A stretch of 64,000 nucleotides of DNA from Neospora caninum Liverpool (taxonomy: Eukaryota; Apicomplexa; Conoidasida; Eucoccidiorida; Sarcocystidae), in assembly GCF_000208865.1 (NCBI RefSeq), contig NC_018397.1, positions 5,175,748 through 5,239,747 on the forward strand, read 5' to 3'. The notes beneath the pieces are model-generated. The model did no database searches and had not been told where the DNA came from. It worked only from the letters and a program-made list of their open reading frames with translations. This document shows, piece by piece, positions 36,104 to 48,400 of this stretch. The translations under genes were made by a program, and so were the position numbers. Numbering within the stretch: position 1 is the first letter of the stretch; each line of letters starts with the position of its first letter.

Positions 36104-39100
36104 CGTTGTGGGGGGAGAGGGGGGGGGGGACGTTTCCGAAGGTTTCGGGTTTCGGTCGTGCGTAGCTGTGCCCGGCACCTCAAAGAGAACTATTTCACAC
36201 GGCACCGGAGGCGTTGAACACACCGAGGCTGCACGACCGTGGCGCGGGGCGTGGAAAATCTCTACGCTGCGACCAGCAGGCGTCTGGCCTGGAAAGCCGC
36301 GGCTCGAAAAGTCGACTGGCACGGTGTCTGCAAGGCAGGCACTCTCCACGGGGACGGTTGAGACAAACAAAAGTGATTCATAGGCGTGCCCCACAGAACC
36401 GCTCGATGTGACGCGACAAGCGGAGCGAGTGTAGAGACAGCGGGTGTGTACGGTGTGGCACACGGGGTCTGGTGCGTTCCGCAAACACAGAGAGAACACA
36501 CAAAAGCGACAGAGTACGCCGGGAAACGGTGGTAACAAAGCTTTTCCCCTGAACAGCAGGGATTTGCACAGCGTTCCGGAGACGAAGGAATAACGCAAGG
36601 AAGTCGTTTTTCAGTGGAGAGGGACGAAAAGAGGCGCCTGCACGGGACGGGTGGTGTGAAACGGCACATGGAGTCGAGCGAGGCACGCAGGAGTCAGAGT
36701 TTGGACAACTTTTGGCAACGACGACGTGGCATATCCGTTTTCTCTCAGAAAGAAGATTTCGGGCCACTGGAACACCCAACGCGTCGCTCCCTCGGAAAGG
36801 GAATGTCTGCAACTTTTGCACGCGCCGGTGAAGAGCGCGGGAACCCTTGGCGCACGGAAGAGACGAGGTACCGCTCGCCTGACGTAAGTGGACGCGAGAG
36901 ACAGCAAAGGCGGCGAAAACGTAGGTCTGTCAGAAGCGAAACCTTCCAGGCTAACGGCAACGAGAGAAGACTTGCTGTTTGACGGCTTGGTAGGGCGGTC
37001 TCGGCTGCGCGGCCTACATTCTTCGGGGGCATGTGGAGCGGGCGCGAAATCTACGGAAGTTTGCGGGTGTTGTCTTCAGCTGAAAAGGAAACAAAAAAGG
37101 CAGGGGTGGGGCCAGAGAGAGGACAAGGGAGAGAGAAGGGAATGCGCCTGAACCTGTCGCCTCGTTGAGGTCGAACTTTCCTCGGAGCATGCGGCAAGTG
37201 AAAAGCATTCGCGTGGAGACGGACCAGGCTGTGCACGGTTTTCAGCCGCAGCGACTGGAAACGCTGACCTGCCTCAGCGAAGCGGAACCACAAAGGAAAG
37301 GCGGACGAACAGAGATGACGCTTTAAATATTAAGCAAGGAAAGAACCAGAAGGTCCATAGCCGGAGCCACAGAAAAATGCAGCACTTGAGACTTGCATGC
37401 ACTTTGCATTTTCTCCCAGAAGCCCCAGGCGGACGTGGACCCGGGAGAAAGCGAACGAGAAAAGGCGAAGTGGAGCCGGGCCATGTCAACGAGCACACGT
37501 TCGGCTGCATGCTGCCGAAATCGTGTGCACCGCCCGTTTTTTGTCACTTCTGGACTTGTCCTTTACGCAGCGCCGGCTGGTGGCGTCGGCTCTTCTTTTC
37601 GTCTGGATCCGGACAACTGGAGCTCTGGTCCCCCGTGGAAGGCGCTGCATCCCGCTGACAGAAAAGCGTCTCTGCGCAACCAGACTCCGTCGCCTGGCCT
37701 GTGGCCATGAGCTTTTCGACGGCGCCGACATATATTCACTGCTGTCCGTTTAAGCTACTCTACAGGGGCTCGAAAAGCTTCTGAGCGTGCGAGGTTGGAT
37801 TGGCGCTCGTATTTTCGCCGGCGCGGAGCCGCTGTGCTCGGAGTTCTCCCTGAACGGGGGTTGCGCTCGTAGACTGCGACGGCGCTCTGTGCTGCTTCTT
37901 GTGACTCCACTTCACCTCAGCTGCCGCGTAGTTCGGGTTGGATTCTCTAAATGGAGAGATGCGCGCCCGGACACGCGAACGAAGAAGCGCTGCACGGCCG
38001 ACGCTGGACACCTCACGAAGAGATTGACGGGGTCAGCGCAACCGGTCCAGAGATGTGTGCACTCGGCGACTGGGTCCATCGTCGGTTGCGTGGCCTTTTC
38101 GCCTCGGTGAAAGAACCTCCTGTGATATCTAGTTCCGTACCCCGTTGTCATTCGTAGTCCAGGGTACAGCATCTAGAGGAGCGCCTGCTCGTTTCAACAG
38201 ACCGGCCCCAGGACATTGGGGAAGCAGTCCAGTTGGATTACTGGTATCACTCGTATTGACAGCGAGAGAAAACTACTACTCAGATGTAAGCTTCGCATCC
38301 CTGCCACAGTGCCCACTCAGATTTATGTCCCATTTCTTTCAGGCGATATCCGCACGATCGATTGTGCATACGGCGCTCAGCTTCTTCCGGCAACTTCCGC
38401 AGTACGTGCGCTGACGCCGCCCCTGCAGATCGCACGACTGCTCGCCCTTCAGCTGTACGGCAGAACTGAGAATGAGCACTTTTCGCGCCTTCATGTACTC
38501 AACTTTTCCGTTCTCGACAACCGTACAGACAGATCGTGTGGCTCAGCACGAAAGACTGGTGAAGCCGACTGTCTTGCGCAAGGCACACCTGTGTGCGGTC
38601 TATCAGTTGGTGACACGATCAGCTGCGTTTTGCCACTATAAGGCGTACGGCAGTGCATTCCATATCGGCGTTTTGTAGCCCACGGCCATTACGACCTGCG
38701 AGGCAACGCACATGCAGGGATCGTTTTGTGCGTTCAAAAAGGCGTGAACCTTGTAGGATGCACACGGACACATATGTCCGCGCCAGAATGCAAGAGCGCG
38801 TTGCTCGCCTACTTCGACACACAACTGCCAACGGCAAAACTTTCACGTTAGCAAAACGGCAAAACTTTCACGTTAGCAAAACGGCAAAACTTTCACGTTA
38901 GCAAAACGGCAAAACTATCGATCGCGTTCTGAATGGGACGCCTACCATACACGTCGTGGAGGCACGATAACTATTGTGGAAGTAGACCCAATTGAACACC
39001 ATATCTTAATGCAACAAGGGTAATGCGGGCAATCTGGGATCCTGCTTGGCAGTCTCCGAGCGCTGGCGCACGGAACGTATCGCTCGCGCAACGGGACACT

Positions 39101-39130
39101 CGAGGCGAAGCCCAGGGCTGGTTCGCCTCG
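36104..39130. other. Bre1 upstream / RdRP downstream region
   Basis: Region between the Bre1 start codon and the RdRP stop codon, both on the - strand. It should hold the Bre1 promoter and leader (right after 36,103) and the RdRP 3' untranslated region (just below 39,131). Poly-G/purine runs lie at 36,110-36,130. No coding region with conserved motifs was found on either strand. Confidence 0.5.
38832..38917. repeat. 25-bp tandem repeat, three and a half copies
   Basis: A 25-base unit containing GGCAAAACTTTCACGTTAGC starts at 38,832, 38,857 and 38,882 with no mismatches, and a partial copy starts at 38,907. It lies about 200 bases downstream of the RdRP stop codon. Confidence 0.93.
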
Positions 39131-42100
39131 TCACTCTTTGAGTTCGTGGAGCTTTCTCCTCGCCAGTCTTTTGGCTTGCTGTCGGGCACTTTGACACTCC
39201 ATTTTCATGTCTCCGAGCTCCTGGCAGTAGATGCACCAAGCAAAGGAAAGGAGTGTCTGATTCAAGTACACATCTAGCTCGCAATCGGCTGTTGGTTCTG
39301 CCTCGGTGTCCACCAGTCGCCCTCCTCTCCACCCTTCTTCAATTTCCCTCTTATCTCCCTCTTCTTCATTTCCCCAGTGGTTCCGTTCCGCGTCGCCCGT
39401 TGCCGTAGTCACGGTTACGGCGGCTGCTCGACGACCGGAAACACTTGCACTAGACGCGCGAGTGGATATGTCCCCAGCGGAGCATCGGGCCGCCGGCATG
39501 CGTGGACGAGAGACTCTCGAGAATTCTACGCTGGAAGAGGAGTCACAGCTGCCTGCGTCTCGCGTTTCCTCCTTTCGGTTCTGTACCGTGTCGGGTGTCG
39601 AAGCAGTCCAGTGAGAGACTACAGATTCCCCCTTTGCCTTAAAGGCGTTGCTTGCGTCCTTGCGAACTGCGCAGCCCACACTGGCTGCCGTAGACGCCGG
39701 GAAGAAACGCGTTATTTCTTGCGGTTTCATCTGCGCTGAAGTCTCGCTGCCCTGCTCGCGTTCTGAACCCCCGAGGCGGGTTCCGGAGATCCCCGAACAC
39801 GAGCTGTCGTCCCCCTCCGCCATCGCGTCACTGCCAAGAAGACTACGCTGTGAGGACGCAACCAGCGTTTCGTCAGAAAGAACCCCCTTTTTGTGATGCG
39901 ACAGGCTGCCGCATGGAGACTGTGAAGAAGTGTTCACACACTCTACTTCTGCGAGCTGGGCCGTGTCGACACCTTCAGGCTCTCGTCGCAAAATGCGGCT
40001 TTTCGTGCGTTCGGAGTGCCCAAGTGTGTTTGCTGCGCGGTGCGCCGCGTACAGCTTGCTTGCGCCCCCAATCGGGTCCCAAAAAACCGCTACTTCTGGC
40101 GTTTGCACGTGAGTGAAGTAGTACGCTGCCGACGCGATCTCGTAGCGATCATTCTGGCTGCCGACTGTCGCGTAGTCCGTGCCCGTCTCCGAGTCGTAAA
40201 AACGCACGCGATACATGCGCTGCCGAAGCTCTTGCACGCGCCGTTCCATCTGATCACAAGTCGGAACAGGAAGAAGGCACGCACCAGAAAAAGACTGCAT
40301 GAAACACGGAGAGTCGGATCCACCTCTCTAGTGGAGCCATAAATGCCGAGAACACTTCGAGTTGAAAAACATCTGCGAAGCACGTAGGGAAACTCGCCCC
40401 TCCTCGCGACGTGACCAGCCAGCGTTCGTGTGAGTATGCGAGTCCTACGGCACTTCTTGAGGTTAGCACCGGTGCCTAGAAAGAGTGTAAAACAGTCCGA
40501 GCAGAAAGCAAATGTTGTCACGTCCTCGTCGCGCCGTGCCTCGGCCGGAATCGGATGAACCCGACACTGCAGTCTCCCATCGCGACGCACAGCACAAGGA
40601 AGAACACACACCATGACCGTTCATGTACCGCATCCGCACTCGCTCGTGTTCGAGTTCCCGATTCTCAAGACACATGAGTCGCCTTTGGGAGGGCCGGGCG
40701 TATTTCTGTATCTCCGTGTTCCTGCGTACGAAACGCAGCACATATGCCTATATATAGCTCTGTCGTAGGTAACATAAGACGCGAGCAGGAGCACCCCCGA
40801 GCTTAGTTGCGTGCACGGTTTCTGCCTTTTTAAGGATTTTAGTCTCGGTGTAAAGCTGACTTTGGCAGGCTCCTGCGCGAGGCGGCTGGCGAGTCCTTTC
40901 TCAGCGCTGGCGCGGCTGCTGACGAAGCCCGTGAGGAGTTCGGCCTCGGATTCCACTCCGAAGGCAACCATGATTTGTTTCAGTTCTGCGTCCCACGCAC
41001 ACTTGAGCTTGGCCACGAGACGGCGGAAGCGCGCGAGCGACTCAGGCAGGTTGCGGAGCAAGTCGAGGTCCAGGACGCGCTCTCTCAAGGCGCCGTTCGA
41101 GAAGACAAGTGTGGTGGGGAGAAGCGCGGGTGGGTACCCTAGGCTCTTCTCGAGGAAGGCGCGAAGCGCTGGCACCGAGGAGACACTCTGGCGAGATGTG
41201 GCGTGCCACGAAGGGAGACACCGTCTTTCCAAATCGTGGAAGAGATCTCGAACACGAGACAGTTCCTGGTCGTGGGGGTCTGCTGCCTCGCTGAGTGCCT
41301 GGTCCAGCAAAGCCGAGGGGTAGCGCGTGTCGCTGGAATCCTCGTCCTCCCCCTCCGAAAAAAAGCTGTCGAACCCCGGATCGAAACCCTGTCCTTCAGC
41401 ACCTCGACCAGGCGAGGCCAAATCCGTCAGCGAATTCCGCCCGCCGAGGCAGGGAGAAGATACAGCTGAAAAAGAACCCGACGCTTGACGAAGGAGGTCT
41501 TGCTTGATTGCTGGGTCGAGCGGAAAACAGGAGAACGGGGAAGAGCACTCGTCTGAGGCGCTGGACTCAAAAACGGCGGCTTCAGCGAGCGCGGAAATCC
41601 CACATGTGCTTTCCAGAGCAGAAGCACAGGGCGACTTCGGGGATGCGGAAGAAAGACAAGCGGAAGGAGGACAAGCGGAAGGAGGACAAGCCGACGACGG
41701 ACGAGACAAAGGTCTTGACGAGGCCTCCACCGACGTGGCGGCATTTCCACTGGAACGACCTGCACGAGCGGAGGCGGCGAGAAAGGAAGCACCGACATCG
41801 TGCGACGTACCCGATGCACAGGAACCTGAGCGGAAGGCAGGCAGAGAAGAAAACTCGGTCGAGAGGAAACGACGGAGAGGAAAGGGAGAAGAACACGATA
41901 CCCGCAGGAGACACCACCAGAAAAGAGTGGGATCGAGAGACAGAGGCGAGGGGAAAGGCGCATTAAGCGGGAGGGGCAACCCAGACCCCGGTCTCGATCG
42001 GCGTAGCGACATCGCTGCCATCCAGGACGTCCAGCGACCAGTTGGATGAAAACTTGTGTCGCCTCCGGGACCGTCCACGTTTTGCATCTGGTGCATCTCG

Positions 42101-42272
42101 CCGTACCAAAGGACATCCGCAGCTGTGCGTTTGAAGGTGAAACCAGGGAAACGGACTCCAAGAAATGAACGCGAAGATCTCCCTTTCTGTCTACGTGTAC
42201 AGCCAGCAACGTATGCACACACACAGAGTGAACGCTACGTCCTTTCGAGCTTTGCTGCAAATATGAAATCGT

Positions 42273-42312
<40 letters not shown>

Positions 42313-42362
42313 GTAGATGTACAGGTGTAATACAGGCATGTATGCATGCACCCAACCAATCA

Positions 42363-42402
<40 letters not shown>

Positions 42403-45400
42403 CTTCTCCCGATGTCTGCGTCTCTCTCTGTACATGTGCATCCGACTTTGGATGCATGCGTCAGAGGCGCGATTCGTACCCGTGCGCATGTCTCCGCTTC
42501 TTCGAGTTCCTTCTGCGACTTTTGCATGCGCGGCGTTCTCGGGATTATCCACAGGCTTTCTGGCGGGTCCCAAGTAGGTGGTAAAGGGGCAGCGATAGAG
42601 AAAGAAAGTCGCTTTTCTATCCGCTCTTTTTAAGAATCCCTCGAGGCGAGAGCTGCTGCGCAGAATGCTGTCGACGCAGTGTGCAGATCGGAAGGTGAGG
42701 CGAACCGCTGAGCCTGGACGGGGAACGAAACAGCCTCCGCAGAGAGAGAAAACGGGTGGAACGGAGGCCGGCAGGAAGAGGGCGACGAGAAAAGCTCACG
42801 GAGAAAAAAACGGAAAAGGTGAGAGTGTCGACGCGCATGGCAGACAAGACAGGAAACCAGCCGGTCAGGAAACAGACAGACAAGCCAGCAGAATTCACGG
42901 AGAACAGACCACGAGACAGAAAGCACCGAGGCGCAAGGGACGGAAGATAGACGACAGGGAGAAGGCAGATAAGGCGAAAGCTGAGACAGGGGCGAGGACT
43001 GTCAGAAAGCGCCTAAAGAGGAAAAGGCGCAAGAGTGGGATCGACAAGAGCACAGGAAACTGTGGGCGGAAGAACTCGGAGACCTTCGAAAGCTCGACAT
43101 CGACAAGGCCAGCCCCGCTCGCTCCGCCTATGTGGTTTCACTCGCCGGCACCCTCACATCCGTTTCAGTTTTTGTTTTTTTAGCGTCTCCCCCGACCGAA
43201 ACAAAGCACAGAGACACAGAGAAAATTTGTGTTTGATCTCACCCTCGAGTTGGATGTGATCGTGTACATGCCTCGCTCTCTGCAGATATATACTAGCGTA
43301 TATATATATATATATATATTTGAATATAGGTTAAACCTACAGAGAGTGCAGGAACGTCTTTTTGGTTCTCTCTGTTTCACGTTGCGCTTCGCGTCCTTCG
43401 CCTTCCACTTTCCCCTTTTTTCTCTTGGTATGCATCGTTCCTTCCCGCTGGGTGCCGCCGTCGCAAAAGGGCGTCCCGTGTTTCTGCTTTCCCCTTCACT
43501 GTCTTCTCTGTTCTCCCTCCATGGGCTCTCGTCCACTTGTCTTTGGTTTTTTCGTTCCTCCCTTTCCTTTGAGTTCTCTCTTCTTCGCGCACCACTCAAA
43601 GAGACGTCGAGGAGCTCCGAGCGAATCTGCGGGCCCAGCGCCTCCTCGACCAAATCCTCAAGGTCTTCAGCGAGGGAGGGCGTCGGCGCGCTGCTGTTTG
43701 CAGCCGTCCTTTCTTCCTCTTCTCGCTCCTGCGTTCCTTCGTCGAGTCTTCCTCCGTCCTCCTGGAAGTCGCGAAGGACCGCGCAAAACACGCAAACACA
43801 TCTACACCGATACTCCTAAAGAGATAAGGGAACCTTCACCATATACGTGTCTATGTATATTTTTATGTGTATGTATATGTACGTGTACATATTTGTGGGC
43901 GCAGGCATGCATTGATACCACGGGATACACACACGTGCAGCCTGGCAAGCATCTCGATGGGAATCTGTTTAGCTACATTAGCTCGAGTGGACAGTTCATG
44001 GTGCGAAGAGAGGCACGAGCGATTTGAAGAGAAAGAGAGAACCATTAAGGGAAGATTGGCAGGGAGACAGACAGGGAGAAGAGGGGAAGCGCCGGATCCA
44101 GGGTTCGTGTGGACTGCCTTTAACGCATGCACAGTAGAGGCGCCAGTCGGTCTTCCACCGAGAGTGCTGAGGCCGCCGGTTCCTTCCTCACCTTCCTGAG
44201 CTATGCGTTCCTTTTCCTTCCCTTCGCCTGTCTCTGCTGCAGCGCAAGCCTCGGGAAGGCGCTTACCTCCTCAGCCATCAAGAAGCTGCCTGTTTCTCGC
44301 GAGTGACGAACCAACAGAACTTCCGCGTCGAGGGTGACCCATTTGTACCAGGCGTGAGGCGGAGGCGCGAGGCCGCTTTCTCTCCAACCGCCGAGCACGA
44401 TTTTCAGCCAGAAAGGCGGGCACGCAGAAGACGAGGGGCCGAGCTTCGACGCAAGCCCAGGATCCGCACGGGGAAGAGACACCGGAGAAGATTGAGCAGA
44501 GCGAGACGAAGCGGGGGAAGACGAGGGAGAAGACGAGGGAGAAGGAGAGGGAGAAGGAGAGGGAGAAGGCCGAGCCATTCTTTGTTCGAGCGAGGCGCCG
44601 ACGGCAAGCTGCTCAGGTGTCCAGGGGCGTCGCGCAGCTGCCAGCTCCAGGCGGAGGCACTCGGCCACGAAATAACTCTGCCGAGGGAAGAAAAAAGAAG
44701 AGAAGAGTGAGGAAGCGGAGAGAAGAAGCAAGAGCGAAGAAGGGCGAGAGAAGAGGGGAGAGACAAGATCAAGGGGGAAGGAAGGACAGAAGATTTAGGG
44801 ATGCTGGAGCGAACCCGACGGAGAGAATGGAAAAAAGATCAGAACCGCCCCCTACAACGAAGGCGGACGGCGCCGTGGCAAAGGGCGGAGACTGGAAGAA
44901 GCCAGCACAGGAGGAACCAGAACCGCAAATGAACGGAGAAGGGAGGGGAAAAGGCAGACAGAGGACGAGGAAAACAAGCGAAAACATGAGGGGAAGAAGG
45001 AACACGGTTTCAGGCTATCTCCGTGTGGTCTCAAGTCCTTTTTTTCTCCTCTCACCCTTTCTTTGATTGTCTTCTTTAACTTCCCTCATTCCGCCGCTTT
45101 CTCTCTCGCTCGTTTTTTTCTTCCGTTGGCGCGGGGCGTACAGGTCGTTCCACCTCTCACCTCGAGGACACCGAAGAGTCTCCAGACGACGCGCCTTCTG
45201 GGGGGAAAGAAAAAGCGAAAACGTATCCCCTCGGAGACGTCGGGGAGTGGCAGCCTGGTTTTCTTTGCAACCTTCTCCCGGTGGTTCAGAAAGGCGCGTC
45301 TCGCGTAGGCTTCGAACGTGGCAACCGTCTGTCTGCAAGCGGCTTCGCCCTCGAGGCCGTACAAATGCGTTCGGTGATCGGTACGCTCGAGGATCGCAAC

Positions 45401-48400
45401 GCAGCTCGTGCAGTGGAACTGCTGACCCAGATAAAGAATCTCCTCTTCCTCAGTCAAGGCAGGGACGAGAGAGAGCACGGCGAGAGGAGGCGGCGCGTCG
45501 CCGTCTGCCTCACAGCGAGGAAGGCGAAGCGTGGCGGATGCCGCCGGACACGCACCAGCAGAAGAGCCTGAAGAAGCAGAGAGAGAAGAACTCGCTAGTG
45601 GGCGAGAAGGCGGACCAGCGGCGCGGGTCGGGGGTGCACAAGTGGAGTAGCGTCCTGGAGACGGGCGAAGGAGGGCGGTCGAAGACAGAAGGATGAGGCT
45701 TCGCGCCACAGCGTCCCGCGCCTCTCGATTCGCCAGTTGAAGAACAAAACTAAAACTCCCATCGGGGCACGGGGAGGGAAAGTCGGAAGCAGCGGCGGCC
45801 GAGTCAGCAGGTGGGGCGGGGCCGATACGCGCCAGAGCCTGGATCGAGACGGTCCCCGGAGAGGCGGGAACGAGCTGTGGGAGCCGCGAATTCAAAGCGT
45901 GGAGCAAGCGAGTCTGCGAGAAAGACAAGACGGGATTTGAACGCAAAGTGGGGGAATGACCGGAACCGGGGGAGTCGCAGCCGCACGCACCGGGCACAGG
46001 AAACAGCCTCGAGGAAGAGATAAAGGGAAACGCGTTGCAAAGGTGTTTCGGGGACGTGCGACATCGATCTGAAGGGCGCATGCAAACACCGCACGCCTGA
46101 CACGAAAGCAAGTGAGCAACCGCGACGCGGAGACACTCCCGGACGGGGTTACAACGGCACAGTGGGGAGCGCGTGCGACTGCGCAGAACAGCGAGAACCT
46201 AACGCCTCGCACACGGGCGGGCTAGCGAGGCTGGGAAAACAAGTGGAGGAGGCTCCACGCCGAGAGCTTCGCAGACGGAAGTTTCTGGGAGGTAGGTGGT
46301 GCTTAGGACGGGGAGAGGTGAAGCGAAGGCGCCTCACCGGTGAGGAACTGAGTTCCGCGGGGACCTTGTGAAGAAAGAGCGAAGAGCCGAAGTTGGCTGC
46401 AGTGGAATCTAAGAGAGCTGAGCGAGCGTCGCGCTGAAGGGACGGGAGAACGATCGGGTCGGAGGGTAGACTCTTCCGAGACAGCCGGACTTCGCTTCCG
46501 CGCGCGTACTCGATTTTCACTGGAGACCAGAGAGCAGCAAAGAGAGACTGTGGAAGAAATGCGTGGGCGTGGCAGCGAAAGGGACAAAGCGCGGCGAAAA
46601 AACGCGCGACAACGGGAACCGCCACGTTGGGGCGTCGAGAGACACTCTGAGTCGCGCGGACGAGGCGGCGGATGGTGACTAGGGGGGATCTGTTTTTGAG
46701 GTTCGAGGTCCGCAACTCGGAAATAAGTAAGATGTGGGAAAACAGCCAGCCGGGTGACGGAAGAAACATGCCGTGCAAGGTTGCGTGCGGAACCGTTTCG
46801 CCACGAGGAAGAGAAAGCCACTTGATCAAGTGGGAAGCGATAGGGCGTCGGACGGTCGCAGGCCCAACGAAACCGTTGGTGCGAAGCCCTCGCCCCTCCT
46901 CTCGGAAACGCGCGAGAGAGGAACTTTGCTGAGGCGGGAGGCTTCTCCGTTTCGTGTGATGCTGGGACGACTCTCTTCGCGTGTTGGTCTACAACTTCAT
47001 ATAACGTCAATACGCGTCTTTGAACGGGAGGTTCTCACCTTTGAACTGAACTTCAGAGACGTGCGCGTAGGCGTCAGCACGAAGGAGCAGCCAAAGTTTC
47101 ACTTTCCGCCCACGAGGCCGCGGAAGAGGCGCGCCAAGCACGCCCGGCGAGCAAGTAGGAATGCACTCAGGTCCCGCCGCATTTGCCTGCAAAGAATTCA
47201 GAAGGAGAGAGAAAAAAGTAACCCAAAACCGAATGTCCCCCAGGATCTGATGGACAAACAAATGGCTACTTCTCGGTACATGCGCACATGACGTAGCCAT
47301 ATACATCCGTATATATACATATATATATATGTTTATAGGTATATAGATTTATATAGATTTAGATAGATCGCACACGCGCGTGTGTACATGGACGTATCTC
47401 TACACATATATACTTCCAGATACCAGCATGTGAAAAACGCATGTGTATAGATCGGCACAGATATATAGATATATCGACGCAGACATGTGCAGTTGCGGAC
47501 GGTGCGGCTTTCGCCTTGCCTCGTCGACAGGGATAGTCATCAGCGGCTCGAAGGCGGCGACGCATTTGGCGGGTGGGGAGTCCTGTCTGCCGTCCATTCC
47601 TGCGTTCTCGTCTAGGAAGACATTGTGGAAGTCGCTCGGAGGTGGGGCGGTCTCCGAGGTCCGACTGCGAGGAAGAGACAGCAGAGAGAGAAGCGGAAAC
47701 GCTTGCACTCCGTTCCGTAACAAGAGCCGGACACAACTGGCGACGTATCCCATTCATGCTCTTCATGCCTACATACATGTATATATAGACCTGTAGAAAC
47801 ATACATGTATGAATATACAGGTATATTTATGCATGCATGTGGTTGTGCGTATACCGAGGGGCATGTGCGTGTACAGAAGGGCTGTTAGCTGTGTTTGCCA
47901 CGGCCGCGTTGCACCCTCAAATGTGTGAGTCTGTTGGCGGAAGCCAAGAGAGCTTCCACTGATTGGATTTGTATGAAACGCGATTCGTTCACGAGGCCGA
48001 CACGATCCGCGGGTGGGATCAACACCGTTCTGTAAGCGTAGTAAGTGCGCCACAACAAAACACTCGTCCCGAAGTCGAAGCGAAGTTGATGGTGATCCTG
48101 AGGCTGCACAAACCTTTTTGTTGATGAGGCTGACTTAAGGCCTTTCGTTGTTTCAGCACATCAACGCTCGAATGCATCTCAGACTGCCAGCTGCCTCGCG
48201 TTCGAAATAGTTCTACTCTAATCTATACATGTGGATATATGCATGCAGATGCAGCGAGGCATCTCCACGTAGAGACGGATAGGTTTAGCGTTTTTCATCC
48301 CGTAGCGTCTCAAGGCGTCTCGCTTTCTCTTGTCTGCGGTTCCGGCGCCTTCCGAAATGGATTTTGAAAAGGTTGAGGTCTCTGTGTGTTTGCACCTTTT

